Below, in pieces: positions 9,958 through 23,100 of a stretch of 64,000 nucleotides of DNA; positions within the stretch are counted from its first letter, which is position 1; every line of letters begins with the position of its first letter. This DNA comes from Mesostigma viride. Its lineage: Eukaryota; Streptophyta; Mesostigmatophyceae; Mesostigmatales; Mesostigmataceae. The notes below the pieces were generated by a model. The model did not search any database. It was not told where the DNA came from and worked only from the letters and a program-made list of their open reading frames with translations. The position numbers and the translations under genes were made by a program. The stretch lies in contig RPFO01000015.1 in the NCBI GenBank assembly GCA_009746045.1, forward strand, positions 3,526,764-3,590,763, read 5' to 3'.

Positions 9958-10989
9958 GGGGTCGAGGTGCAGGCCGTGTTCATACCTGGAAGCAAAATTC
10001 AGCCATGGCCACGAAAGCTGGAGGATTCAGTGTCAGCCGTATGACCTGCACACGAGGGTAGTTAAGAAATCAAGCCGAAGTTAATCCTGCATCTGAGCGA
10101 GCAGAATAATTGCAAACACAACAGCAATTGTGCGACCGACCAAACAATATTGCCGCGTGCACTAGGCTCTGTATTCTGGTCACACCCACGTGCATTGGCT
10201 GCATTGGATTAGGCGCCTTAGCGAACTGAGTCGAGGGAAAACGCGAGGAGCGCCATCTAAGCAGTTGCTTGTCATGTCTACACGCCCGGGCATCTTATGA
10301 TCTGTCTACCATGCACGCATTTTCCTTGGATGAATCAAACAGCTTTTGACATTTTAATGGCGACATTAAAGTCCGGCCACGACAATATAGCGCTGCTCAG
10401 AGCTTCGTTGCCCAGAAAGGTTTAAGAGGTGCTTTGTCCGGGCAGATAATGTAACTCTGCCTAGACCCCGGTAGCTTTCAGCACGCGCATATTGCTTGAG
10501 GTAAGCGAGCCACGACGCCTGCAGGTGCTCCTGCCGAGGTGGAGACCTCCGAGAGCACGTGGATGAGGCTCATGCGTCAAAGCAGCATCGTCCTTCATTC
10601 TCCTGGTGTGGAAGGTCACTTTTCAGGATTAACATATCTGAATGTTGATGATGGCCTGTGCATTTTCTGTCAATTGAGCAGCGATTGAAACCATGAGCCA
10701 TGCAAGTGTAAGGTGCAGAATTCAGTTGATGAACCCAAGCCGGTAATGTGCAGAATTGATCAACCCGAGTAATATGTGCAGATGTTTCGTCCCACTGGCT
10801 GTGTGCCGGTGCTAGCTAGTGCATGAACCGTGTAGGCCCTTGGCGTGTACCCACTTGCTGCAACCGTGCCCACAGCTGCTTGTCAATAGACGCGGCAGGC
10901 ACAATTACTTTTGCCGCGAGGTGAAACATTTAACCCCCCCCACACCTTGCATTTTTCACTCTTTCTTTTCCCTATCCATCCTACCCCCC

Positions 10990-11620
10990 AGCACACACAC
11001 ATGCACACACACACACACATACATACACATGCACACAAACGTTCACACGCACATGCACACACGCACACTGCACACACATACACACATGCACACATGCACA
11101 CATGCACACATGCACACATGCACACATGCACACATGCACACATGCACACATGCACACATGCACACATGCACACATGCACACATGCACACATGCACACATG
11201 CACACATGCACACATGCACACATGCACACATACACACATGCACACGCACACATGCACACATGCGCACATACACACATTGCACACATGCACACATGCACAC
11301 ATGCGCACATACACAGATGCACACATGCACACATGCACACATGCACACATGCACACATGCACACATGCACACATGCACACATGCACACATGCACACATGC
11401 ACACATGCACACATGCACACATGCACACATGCACACATGCACACATGCACACTGTGACATACACATGTATGCACACAATATCACACGCATGCACACACCC
11501 ACGTATGCACACATGCGCACACACTAACACACACATGCACACAAATGTGCACACAACCACGAGCACACGTGCACAAGCATACAAACGCACACAAACACAG
11601 GCAGACTCGCACACATGCGC
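10990..11620. repeat. CA-rich microsatellite, core (CACACATG)n
   Basis: About 45 tandem 8 bp units of CACACATG between about 11090 and 11455, interrupted near 11230-11310, flanked by looser CACA-rich sequence. His/Thr/Cys/Met-rich frames on the plus strand and Cys/Val/Met-rich frames on the minus strand are artefacts of the repeat. Confidence 0.95.
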
Positions 11621-13039
11621 CACACACATTAATCCATCACCAATATACTGGTTGCTTGGACCCAACGACCTTCTTACTCGCCTGTCCACCCAACGTTCTG
11701 CCCATCCTCCCGCCTGCCCGCCTTCATGTCTGCCACCCGCCTATCTGCCCACCCATCTGTCACCCTGCCTGCTTGTGTGCATGCCTGCGGGCCTGCATGT
11801 GCACCTGCGCCCATGCACCTATCATGCCCCCATGGCACGTATATGCAGCCTAGCTAGTTGAGTGTCTCTTTGCACGCGCACATGGATGGCTACATGGGCA
11901 TTTGCCTGTGTCTTGGGCTGGGGGGTTGGGCTGATTAGTTGAAGAGTGGGCGGGAAGACGGTGGTATAATTGGGTGGGTAGGGACGGAGTGGATGGATGA
12001 TTGGGGGGGCTGGATGCGGGTGGGACTCAAGTTAGTGTAAAGTCCAATATGTTTCGTATAGCATCAGCAAAAATAAGCGAGAAAGCAGCCTAAATTCAAG
12101 GAGCCTACTTCTTGTGACATGTGCTTGTAACATTATGGTTGCAGGCTCACAAGCTGCCAGCTTCATAACGCAAATAGAATGAATTGCATGGTTACAGGAC
12201 AAGCGTGTGGTTGGAAATCTTTACAATGCCTGGCAACGTCTCTTCCATGTGCCCACTGAGAACCGCTGTTTTTCGACACAAGAAGGATTTGGCAAGCAAC
12301 GAGCTTCGGCCAGGGCCTTCATTGCAAGGAACCGCGTGTGAAGCAAGAGCGTCAGGATTTACAAACAGAAACTATACCTAACTTTGCGACCTTCATGCAG
12401 TATGTCATGTGCATGGCTATGTAGTATATGCCAACAATCACAACGAAAAAGTGCGAAATTGCAAACATTGCCATGGAAGGGCAGGAGCCACGCACGCAGC
12501 AAATTAAAACGGTTCGTGAACCAGTCTGTCGGGCATAAAGGCAGCAACGTCTGGCCAGCAATAATGCAGTGCGATGCGAGACAAACTCGGTAAATATGGG
12601 CAGGCAGGCGCAGCTCGTCCTCAGCAGTGCTATCTAACGTGACGGCGCCTTATTTCCGCGTGCACGGTGCCGAACATGGCACTGGCCTGATTCCAATTGC
12701 AGCAACGCCAGATGCCTTCCCGTCATAGAGCAGAGGCTTCACGTACGTCGACATCGTTGCCTACCCGAATCGTTATGCTTCCCGTGATAATGCACTACGC
12801 GTCCGAACATAATGTCGAGAAAGCAAACAATCTACACGCGAGAGAGCTGGGCTGATAGCTTTTCAGGACTGGTTTTACCGTGCCTTAAAATTCCACTAGC
12901 TTAGAGCTTACTTAACCATGGCTGACTAATTTTAGCTAATTTTCCAGGGAAATTTTCAGGAATTTGTACCACTACAGGAATTTGTAGTCGCACCGCCCGC
13001 CCATGCATGCGGGCGGCCGCATGGCCCGGGACGAGTCTC

Positions 13040-13116
13040 GAAGACGTAATAAGGGCATTACGTCGGAGTTTACGTACAGATCTGTAATAAAAAAACAGAT
13101 CTATATATACGCCTAG
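13040..13116 (-). repeat. Right terminal inverted repeat
   Basis: Reverse-complement partner of 9883-9957. It has small differences in A/T run length and in the AAGGGC segment. Confidence 0.65.
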
Positions 13117-13841
13117 TCGTTGACTTATTCCGTCTAGACTAGTCGTTGACTAATCCCGTATAGACTCGGCCTGAAGATCAAGAGTTGAGAGTCGCGTCGT
13201 AAAATCAGGCCTGTTGTATTTTGATGGCTGTCAAACTTACATATTTCGTACGTTCACTACGTTCAGTACGTTGGGGCGATCGCGACCAAAGAAAATAATT
13301 AGGTAGATAACTAGCTATAATTAGTGTCGTCCACGGTCAGCTTTTAGCGCCATGGCAGGCCCACTTATGAAGGGTCGTTTGTGCGCAAGCAAGATGCACT
13401 CTTGTTGCATGTCAACTTTCTCTGCTGTAGTAAGCTCACCATTGCAGTACAGTGATAATATTGGCAGGCTGTGCATGGCGTAAGTTGCTTGGCAGCTGGG
13501 GCCGCCCAGGCCGGATGACAGAGTAATTTAGCAACATGGAAATGCATGGTCAATGACGTGTATCTTTAGCGGCCTGATAAATTACGGCGGCGCCCTGATT
13601 GATGAACGTGTCCGTGTAGACCGCTTCCCATGGCCTACGACGGGTCCACATCATGGATGTGGAGTTTGTGCCTGTCAACGTTTTCTGGGCTTGCAACAGG
13701 TAAACCTTACTTTCCTGGGTTTCTGGCGTGTAATTCGAGGCTTGCAAGGCAACGGCGTCATGCGCGGCAGAATCATCCTGCAAAACCCTTGCTAGTTGCT
13801 CGGCGTTCCCGGCTAGTGGGTTGTAGGAAGACGCAGTGGCC

Positions 13842-14187
13842 ATGAAAGCAATCTGCGGCTTTGCTTTATATCTTCTTGCCGCTTCGGCTTTAACGAATGA
13901 GTCAAACTTGCTCAAACACGTAGGTCTGCCGCATTTTTCATTCCTCGTGTTTTTCACAGGCATAGGCGGGTTAATTGCAGTGTGGCGTCGTCCGGACGAC
14001 CAGCAGCTGGCATGTCTCCTGGGAATCGCCATCGGAGTGATGCTTTGCCTGTCGGTTGTAGAGATGCTAGTACTCAATGCCATGCGCATGGGCGTGCTCA
14101 TGGTCACCACGGCATTCGCTAGTGGCTCCGGCTTCTATTTCGGTTCTGCCCCTTTCTTCCCAGAGTTCTCCGTAGAGCACCCTGAGG
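13842..14187 (+). CDS. ZIP transporter exon 1
   Basis: Encodes residues 1-115 plus one base: signal-like sequence and TM1-TM3 (FLVFFTGIGGLIAVW, LACLLGIAIGVMLCLSVVEM, then GVLMVTTAFASGSGFYF). ATG at 13842 is chosen; the codon two before it is GTG. Ends CCTGAGG before GTAAGC, phase 1. Confidence 0.75.
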
Positions 14188-17100
14188 GTAAGCCTGCTTA
14201 GTCATTTCTGGACTCCCGCATTCACAGAGTTATATGGTTGCTGATGCACCTCTTGTTCATATGTCGCAAGATCTGCCATATTTTCGGCTGGCAAGGTACT
14301 AGACATGCATTGACGACATTGGGCGCCAATGTTGGGTCCTCGCCGTGGGCATACGGGCAGGGACTAAACTCGGGAGAACTAACAATTCTACTGTGCTGTG
14401 CAAGAGGCGAACCTTCCCACTGCCGTCTAATGCCAGAAGGCTCCAGATTGCATGTCCGACAGCCATGAGGAAACATTAGCTGGCCCAACTGTGGCTGATC
14501 CAGCTTGCTTCATTTGATGCCTTTGGAAAGGTTACATAGTCGTATAGTATTTTCTAGGATTTTATAGGTGACCACTGGCGCTTACAAAGTAGCTAGTTTA
14601 AACAACCTGCCTCAGATTGTCCTAGACGTGTCTTTGCATGATAACCATGGTCATCACAAGGACTCGACATGTTCTTCTTTTCCGTTGATAATGCTCTTAT
14701 ATCCATCGCCCTGTTGAAGGTTCTGCCATGGCTAGCACATTCTGATTGTCACTACATAGGCACTTGCCAGTCCGACATCCTTGTTCGCAGTCCCAGTCTT
14801 CATTCCCGGCCGCCCTCCCCTCTACCCCTCTTTTTCGTCTCATAATTTTCTTTCATGCTTTAGTCATTTGCAGCTTATGGGGCATCTTTTGATCCATCCC
14901 CTTTGCCTTGGCCCTTTATGCTGGCTTTGTCTTTACTCTTTCCCCTTTCCCTTGCTCCCCCAATCCCATTGGCCCTCCTTTGCCTTTCCCCCTCTTCTCC
15001 GCCTTCTCACCCTCCATTTTTGCTGGGAGTTTGTCGGACAAGATCACCAGGCTGGGGTGGGAATTCCTCCTTAGAATGCTAGTAGCAACAGCGTGCCCCT
15101 ATAGCATGTTAGTAATATCCGCATGTGCATGCTGATATAGCGTCATGTGGGGGATTGTAACATTTGCACATGATGGCCCTGGGATCTCCTTGCCACAGAG
15201 GACCAGGAGAATAAAGCTGGCGTGATGCCATCTGGCCCCCCGCGGCAGGCAAAGGTGCGCGTAATGTTCCACGGGATTCGGCATGCCACTTCGGGCCACG
15301 GGTTGTCTCACCCCACGACAGCGTGCATGCTAACTGGGCCTGATGGGTCGATGGCTCGAGCTTGTTGACATGGGTGAGCGTCCGGTTCAAATGCTCGTGC
15401 TTCCCGAATGAAGCTTTCATGTATGGTAGAGTGCTGAACCACTTGTCGTTTTTCCTGACTCCAATCTCAAGAATTAGCGCATTTGCTGGCAGCATGCTGC
15501 CACTTGGTTGAGCGTGTGAGTGGCCTATTTCTGCAAGATGAGCCCGTAGCAGACTGCACCCCTTTGTGTACACCCGTTCCTATGCACCCTTTTATGTATA
15601 CGAGGTTGGGTATAGCAGGTCATCGTTCTGTGAGCGCAACTGTGTGAGGTGTTTGTACGCAGCAGTGCACACTTGCCTAATCCAGTTTCGATGTGTGTTG
15701 GATTACAGTTGCCTGGTGCGCAAGTGTGGTGCAAGGATGGTCGCACATACACAGCGAGAATGACAGCGAAAGAATCTCTATGTCCATGGCAAGTGCGAGC
15801 ACCATCAGCGTCATCACCACTACCAAGCCGGCTAAGCCTGGGTGCAGACAAACAAAAGGTGTTTCTGACTAGGATGAAGCTGCCCCTTAGTATGATGACC
15901 GGGGTTGTGAGTAACTTGCCTCCCTTGGTGTCTAAGGAACAGCGGTGAATGCAGGACATGTTTGTAGAGTAATTCTGGCTTCCATCGGTTTGCGCCACTG
16001 TGCGGGAATTACCGCACTAGCGGTACTGTGTGCAATGCTGCTCCTTGTGGGCATGTCCCGCCCACAACAGGTGTCTGGCGAGAGCTTCGCCTTTTTGAGC
16101 CCCTGCAACGAAGAGCAAGCCGGTGCCGGGGCTGACAATGGTCCCATGAATGTGGCCACTGATGGAAGCCAAGTGGCCGGTTCCCAGGTTGACAGCTACC
16201 TCCTGGGTGGGGGATCCTTACACAGGTCCCATGCATCCCCGCACCGTGCCTCAAACCAGCACCATCATCACCATGCCCTGCAGGAGCTCCCAGGGGGCTC
16301 CCTGCATGGCGCCTACCTTCCACCGCGTCACTTCACCGTTCTGGAGCGGTCCCAATCACTTTCGTCCGTCACTGGGGTGGGAATCGGCATTTCCAGCAGT
16401 GGTGCTGGCCTTGCGATGAGAAATGCGGTGCCCACCATGTCCGGGCCCGCAGCAGCTAACTTGTTGCAGTCGACAGCCCCTTGTGCCGCGGGCAAGCCCG
16501 GAAACCCCTGCTCATCGTCAGCAACGCCAGGTGCGTCACTAGTGCTTGAAGCCCTGGCGCAGCCTCTCCCCAGCCCGCACGCACTTCCTGCGATGCCTGT
16601 GCCGGCGTCGGATTGGTCGCTGGTGTCCACGCACGACCCCCTGGTCCCGCTCGCGCGTCCTGGAAGCATGTCCGCGCACGCTAGCCCACCACTGCCACCC
16701 TCTGTCCATGGCAGTTCGCATGTGGCGACTGGCCATCTCATCTCTAGTCACGCGTTTGCGCCGGGGCTATTGCAGCGGGGGGCCAGCGGAGGCACCCTGG
16801 TCCTCCTGCACCGTCCATCCCTGCTGGACAACCAACCATGCCCTGGCGCGGCTGTTGCAGGGATGGATGCCGGGTGGGGTGGGGGGAGTGTGCGAGTAAC
16901 GAGCGGGGGTGACGAGCTTGCGCCGCCCATTCCTGACTACTTGGCAGATTTGGCACCCCACTGGCGCGGAGACAGTGGTTGTGGTACGGATGGCAGCAGT
17001 GGGACCGCGTTCCAAGATCCGCACACCTTGACCGTCGCTGGTGGGGAAAGGCTGTGTGATGCCCCGGCGGCACGCGGCTCAAACCAGGGGCTGGTGGCGG

Positions 17101-20100
17101 GAGTCGGTGGAGAATCACTCGGCATCCCGCCCGTCGCACCTGCTGGTGACAGCGGGGGTGGTGGCGTGGCATTTCAGACCCCAACACAGCGCTTTTCGAT
17201 TCCAAACGTTTCGTTTCTGGGCCATGCGGGCTACATGCTTGTGGAAGCCAGTGGCGGTGCTGCTGCATCATCCGTGGAGGGCGACAGGCACTCAAATGCT
17301 GGCGCTGGCATGGTGACAGCTGGCGGCAAGGAGCGCACTGCCACGAGCGGGCTCTCTGGCAATGCCTCCGGGGGGGGGAACTTGGGAGGGACCGATCCGC
17401 TGTGTGGGGGCGGTGGTGAGTCTGGTTCAGATTCTCCATTCCATGGTGGTGGGGCGTCATCCTACCATAGGGGGAACACTAGCGTGTTGCAGAGGGGCCA
17501 TGTGGGTAGGCACGCACCGGATGACCTAGATGGCCAGCCATTGGGCAGCAGGGGCTGGGCGTGGGGTATGCTGTCCCTGCCAGGGCGCCTGTTCCGCCGC
17601 AGGGGAGACACGAGTGCCCACCACAGCAGCAATAATGGCGTGGCGGTGCAGGTCCAGGGGCGGCACTCGACAAGCCGGGCGTCTGAGGCAGCCAGCACTC
17701 GAGAGGGAGGGGCAGCACGCACAAGTGCCAAGGACAGCGGCGGTGGCGGCGGAGGCAGTAACACTGGCTCTGTGAAAGGTGGCGGTATGAACCCTGGCAC
17801 AGCTGGCCCCATGGGCCGAGAACCGGGACCCCTTTTTTCCTCTCTACCAATATCGTCTACAGGCGTGGCGGTGGCGGGCAGCAGAAAGAAGGCCAAGGGG
17901 CGACGACCAGCGGAACTGCTGCGGCTGGGCTTCCTCATGGCCTTCACGATGACGGTGCACAATTTACCCGAGGGGTTTGCGGTCGCGATGGCAGCGTATA
18001 CCAACTTCGGAGTCGGTGAGTGCAATTATTTAACATCGTAGAGACGATCCTTTTTCTTTAAATAAGCTCTGTCGTGTGTGGGGATCTCTTGCATGGATGG
18101 CTGATATTCCTAACGATTCTGCTGGCAAAGTACAGATTTGGGGGCAGAAAAGCCCTGGACGCTCGACATGAGTGGAAAGAGTGGTATGCCGTGTGCTTGT
18201 CTCCCCCACATGCCAGTGCTCAAACCCTAGTGACTTCTAGTGCATACAATTGCCCCCCTAGCCAATGTCAGGTCAATCGAGTTTGGTGCTTCAGAAGATG
18301 GTAGAGAGCATCCAGGACTAAGTTTGTTTGACCATCGTCAGTTTTTTTTTTCTATAAAATTTTCTTGGAATGATTTCCCAGCGTTTGTATTCTACTTGCA
18401 GTACAGGACGGTTAAAAATCACTTCGATAACGCCTCTCAAGGAGTACAGGACATAGACTTATTCTGGGTTGCAATCGTTAAGTGGAGCAGAAAATCTCTA
18501 CTGTCTACGTTTTACAGCCCACTTGTGTTACCTGCCCTTGGGGTAGACGCTGCCAATGCCGCACCGCAAGATTACATTTCCCTGTAACTTTGGCAAACTT
18601 ATCTTGCTTTTGGCGGGCTTACATGGGATTCTAGCAATCTTATTGCGATCACTAAGCTCCCAAGAAGACCAGCATTTAATTAATACAATGTGGAGCCCTG
18701 CCACAAATGCAGCAGTTACAGTGGCCTTAAGGTTTCTCAGTCCGCATGCGGAAGCAAGAAGCCCCCAGGGTGGGAGGAAACAAATGCGGATCATTACCGG
18801 CCTAGCTTGCTGAAGGCATGGCCCGCCGGCACACAATCTGACATCATCCTAAATTAATGAACACCGGCATGCGTCACGCCGGCCTGAACAGTGCTGAAAT
18901 CGCCACTACAAAATAAAGTGGCCACGCACCCCCAGGCTAGTGCGTTAACCATACAGGTAGTCGTACAAGGTTCTCAAAACTGACAAACATAAATCTCGCC
19001 CATCGACCCCTTGGGCCCATCCGAGTCCACTATACAATAATCAATCACGACTCACAACAAACAATCAGTCAAAGATTCGTGAAGCAACCAGCCGACCCTA
19101 CAGGTCCCTAGCTAATCACAGCCGGTGCAACCAAATACGAACCTTTGCAAGCAAGTCATATAAAACCTACTATTAATTTTTTCAGACCACAAGTTAATAG
19201 CCACCGACCCTTACATACAACTGGGTCATCCAAGGAAAATTCGGGCGAACAGGAAACCCTTTGTACAGATCGAATTAGTGAGCCCATGTCGCAGACAGCC
19301 TTCCACATGCAGGCCAAGGCATAGCGGCCCTATCTTTCCGGCATGCGTTTATTTAACTGTATTAAGAGAAAACCGATTAAGATCACTAAGCTCCCAAGAA
19401 GACCAGCATTTAATTAATACAATAAGAAACTACAGAGGCGACAAACTGCGTTTGGCTATAGTCCCCTTCGGCCAAGCAGGACAGCCGTCGACAACCGTCA
19501 TTCACTTTCCGTGTAACGTCAGACCTGCGTCACAAACTCCCTACAAATTATACAAGCTTTGAACTATTCCTACTCCTACTTTCAAAGCCCCCTAGGACTT
19601 GCCTCGCAAAGTGCTTTTGTCACAAAATGTGGCCACTGGCAAGTGGCGACTGTCACGTCACTAGCATGTGACGCCGGTTTTTCAGCAATGACGTACATTC
19701 CGTACTAGCTGCCTAAGGACTAGTGGCGCGCGGCCTGACCAAGGGCAGCTGGCCCACAATGTCTCATATTTAATTTATGACTTAATTGTCTGACGCCTGA
19801 AACCCGCGCGGCCGGCGGGACATAAAACCGGCGGCTGTCCCAGCCGCCTGCGGCGGTCTCTCTCGTACCATACACTAAACTATTTTCGAAGAAATCCGAT
19901 AAGTGGAGCCCTGCCACAAATGCAGCGGTTTCAGTGGCCTTAAGGATTCTCAGTCCGCACGCGGAAGCAAGAAGCCTCCACCCAATTACCCCTCCCTGGC
20001 GCCAACCCCATTGCGCCGATTAATCGTGACCACCATGCGCTAAAGAGCGTGTCGCAACATCTTAAATGGCGACTCAGCCCGCACTAGGCTTTTATAACCC

Positions 20101-23100
20101 CCTCAGGGGCCCGCTGGTTACAATGCGACACAAGCCGGTGACCACCCCAAAGTCAAGGCCCCCAAAAGGAGCCAGCATTCCCCAATTCCGGAATGATCCA
20201 AAAAGGGAAGAGGTTTTACGACACCATAATAGACTGAGCCGCGCAGCAGGTGCTGAGACGAAAAAAGGAACGACAAAGGTCTGGCGTTGCCTCTCCTCCC
20301 TAAGACGCCCTCCCCGACTCGAGTCTCTCAATAGGGAATAAGTTTTAGCTTCGGAGTGCAGCCCTCGTGCGGCTCCTATAGTCCGCAACCACCCCTACTC
20401 GGCAGGTGCAACCGGACAACGAACCTGCCGCCACAAGAAATAATGCATGAGAACAGGCCGTCCCTGACAGGAACCTGGGTCGTGACCTTTAGAGTCCAGG
20501 CCACGACACACACACCATCGCAAGGTGGCAGGCCTGCGATGTGACACCAGAGCTGTTTTAGAAAATTATGGACAGCTCCGCCGAAGCTGGTCAAACCGGA
20601 GCGCCCCATCTTTCGCCCATGTCAAAAAGACCCGCAGCTGGGGAAAGCGACATGTGGATAAATTTAAACATTCTTTTCGTTGTACGACCAACTCTGCTAT
20701 GCTTGGTCGAACAACTTAGCGGTTGTGCCACCATCTGCCTCGGCTACAAGACAGATGCAACCCGCGCTAGAATGTGCAATTTTGCACAAGCAACCCTTGC
20801 CGTCATTGGGAAAAAAAAAACAATTGCGGATCATTGCCCGCCTAGCTTGCTTAAGGCATGGTCCGCGGGCACACAAGCTGACATCATCCTAAATCAATGA
20901 ACACCGGCATGCGTCACGCACCGGCCTGAACAGTGCTGAAAACGCCACTACAAAATAAAGTGGCCACGCACTCCCAGGCTAGTGCGTTAACCGTACAGGT
21001 AGTCGTACAAGGTTCTCAAAACTGACAAACATAAATCTCGCCCATCGACCCCTTGGGCCGGTCCGAGTCCACTATACAATAATCAATCGCGACTCACAAC
21101 AAACAATCAGTCAAAGATTCGTGAAGCAACCAGCCGACCCTACAGGTCCCTAGCAAATCACAGCTGGTGCAACCAAATACGAATCTTTGCAAGCAAGTTG
21201 TATAAAACCTATATTAATTTTTTCAGACCACAAGTTAATAGCCACCGACCCTTATAAACAGCCGGGTCATTCAAGGAAAATTCAGGCGAGCATGAAACCC
21301 TTGGTACAGAACGAATTAGTGAGCCCATGTCGCAGACAGCCTTCCACATGCAGGCCAAGGCATAGCGGCCCTATCTTTCCGGCATGCGTTAATTTAACTA
21401 TATTAAGAGAAAACCGATTATTGCTACAAGTGTTTGATCCCAGTAGGTATGCAAGTTCCAACTGTGAATATGTACTCATCATGGTGTTGGTTTGAAGATG
21501 ACAACGTGGCACAGGACCCTGTTCAAGTTTTTACACCAATACTCCTATGCAAACACAATAGCAATACTTCTTGATTTCGTTGATGGCCGGCGGCCGCTCA
21601 CTGCACTGTTCTTATCGGTTCTGGTGAGCATCCTCGTATTCACACTCATACTCAGATCACACTCATACTTGTACTTGTAATCACAGTCACCCTCACAGTC
21701 ACACTCCCACTCCCACTCCCACTCCCACTCCCACTCCCACTCCCACTCCCACTCCCACTCCCACTCCCACTCCCACTCCCACTCCCACTCGTATTCATAA
21801 TTATGTCAATATGCATACTCATTCTCCTTTCAAATTCTATCTTGATCTGGATTGCTATCCTTTATCCTTTTCCCAGTATTATTGGAACCTTTCCTGAGTT
21901 GCGATTAAAGCTGAAGTGAGGTTCACAGCATGTTCACACCGACCACTAAGTCCTTAGAATTGGGATCCGGACTGGTTTCTAACCCCCCTGAATTGCAGTG
22001 ACATCAGGAGTACTCCCACCGGAACGGCAAATCCAGCCAAGTTCGTATGGTGACCGCCTGTGACCTCACTTCCGACCGAAATCGTGGCGATTTCGCGAAT
22101 TCCCCTGAATTACGGCGGGAATGGTTCGGATCCCTGAATCGGATGGAATGGTTCGTGAGCCGGACCAGACCAGCTTCGTCCACTCCCACTCCAAAAGCCC
22201 AATTCGAGCCCAGAAAACTATTTCGCACCGACATTTCCTTCACGATTCCTGAACTTGAGTACGGCCTGAACAGTAAATTTGCCGAATACCAGCAATGCGG
22301 TGTGGACTGCTGTTGGCGCGATGCGCCGATCCTTATCAGGGAAATTTGGCGACCCTATAAAGGCCGACGCGGGTCATTCTTGTGTCACTCCCAAAACGCA
22401 CCAAATATCTGGGCTTTTAGACCAAACGTCCCAAAACAATTCAGTGGAATTCATGGTTTGGTGTGAACATGCTGTAAAATGTCTTTGTAAAAGAAACTGT
22501 TTCTAATGCTAGTGTTAATTAAGATCACTGAGCTCCCAAGAAGACCAGCATTTGATTGAATACAATAAGTGGAGCCCTGCCACAAATGCAGCAGTTAACA
22601 GTGGCCTTAAGGTTTCTCAATCCGCACGCGGAAGCAAGAAGCCTCCAGGGTGGGAGGGAGGGGAAAGAAACAATTGCGGATCATTGCCGGCCTAGCTTGC
22701 TTAAGGCATGGCCCGCCGACACACAAGCTGACATCATCCTAAATTAAGTAACACCGGCATGCGTCACACACCGGCCTGAACAGTGCTAAAAACGCCACTA
22801 CAAACAACGTGGCCACGCACCCCCAGGCTAGTGCGTTGACCGTACAGGTAGTTGTGCAAGGTTCCCAAGTCTGACAAACAATAAACTCGCCCATCGACCC
22901 CCTTGGGCCGGTCCGAATCCACTATATAATAATTAATCACGACTCACTAAAGAAAACAAATCAGCCAAAGATTCGTTAAGCAACCAGCCGACCCTACAGG
23001 TCCCCACCTAACCTCAGCTGGTGCAACCAAACACGAATCTTTGCAAGCAAGTCGTATAACACCTACAGTTAATTTTCTCGGACCACTAATTAATAACCAC

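Larger units (their letters stand above)
9883..13116. mobile_element. Possible 3.2 kb terminal-inverted-repeat element
   Basis: Bounded by imperfect inverted repeats of about 75 bp (9883-9957 and 13040-13116), both beginning CTAGGCGTATATA and containing CAGATCTGT...ACAGATCTGTACGTAAAC and CTCCGACGTAATG. Because both ends carry CTAG, the duplication could be CTAG or TA, with the element starting just inside. No transposase is recognised between the repeats, so it would be non-autonomous, or alternatively two inverted solo copies of a shorter repeat. Confidence 0.5.

Noticed and set aside
10883-11861. Cys/Val/Met-rich and His/Thr-rich long open frames
   Set aside because: Produced by the CACACATG microsatellite; no other coding support.
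13550-14110. 186-codon minus-strand frame
   Set aside because: Antisense to ZIP exon 1, which has transmembrane helices and correct splice phase.
16744-17460. 238-codon minus-strand His/Pro-rich frame
   Set aside because: Antisense shadow of ZIP exon 2 low-complexity loop.
22047-22466. 139-codon plus-strand frame in ZIP intron 2
   Set aside because: No recognised domain and not near a splice-consistent junction.
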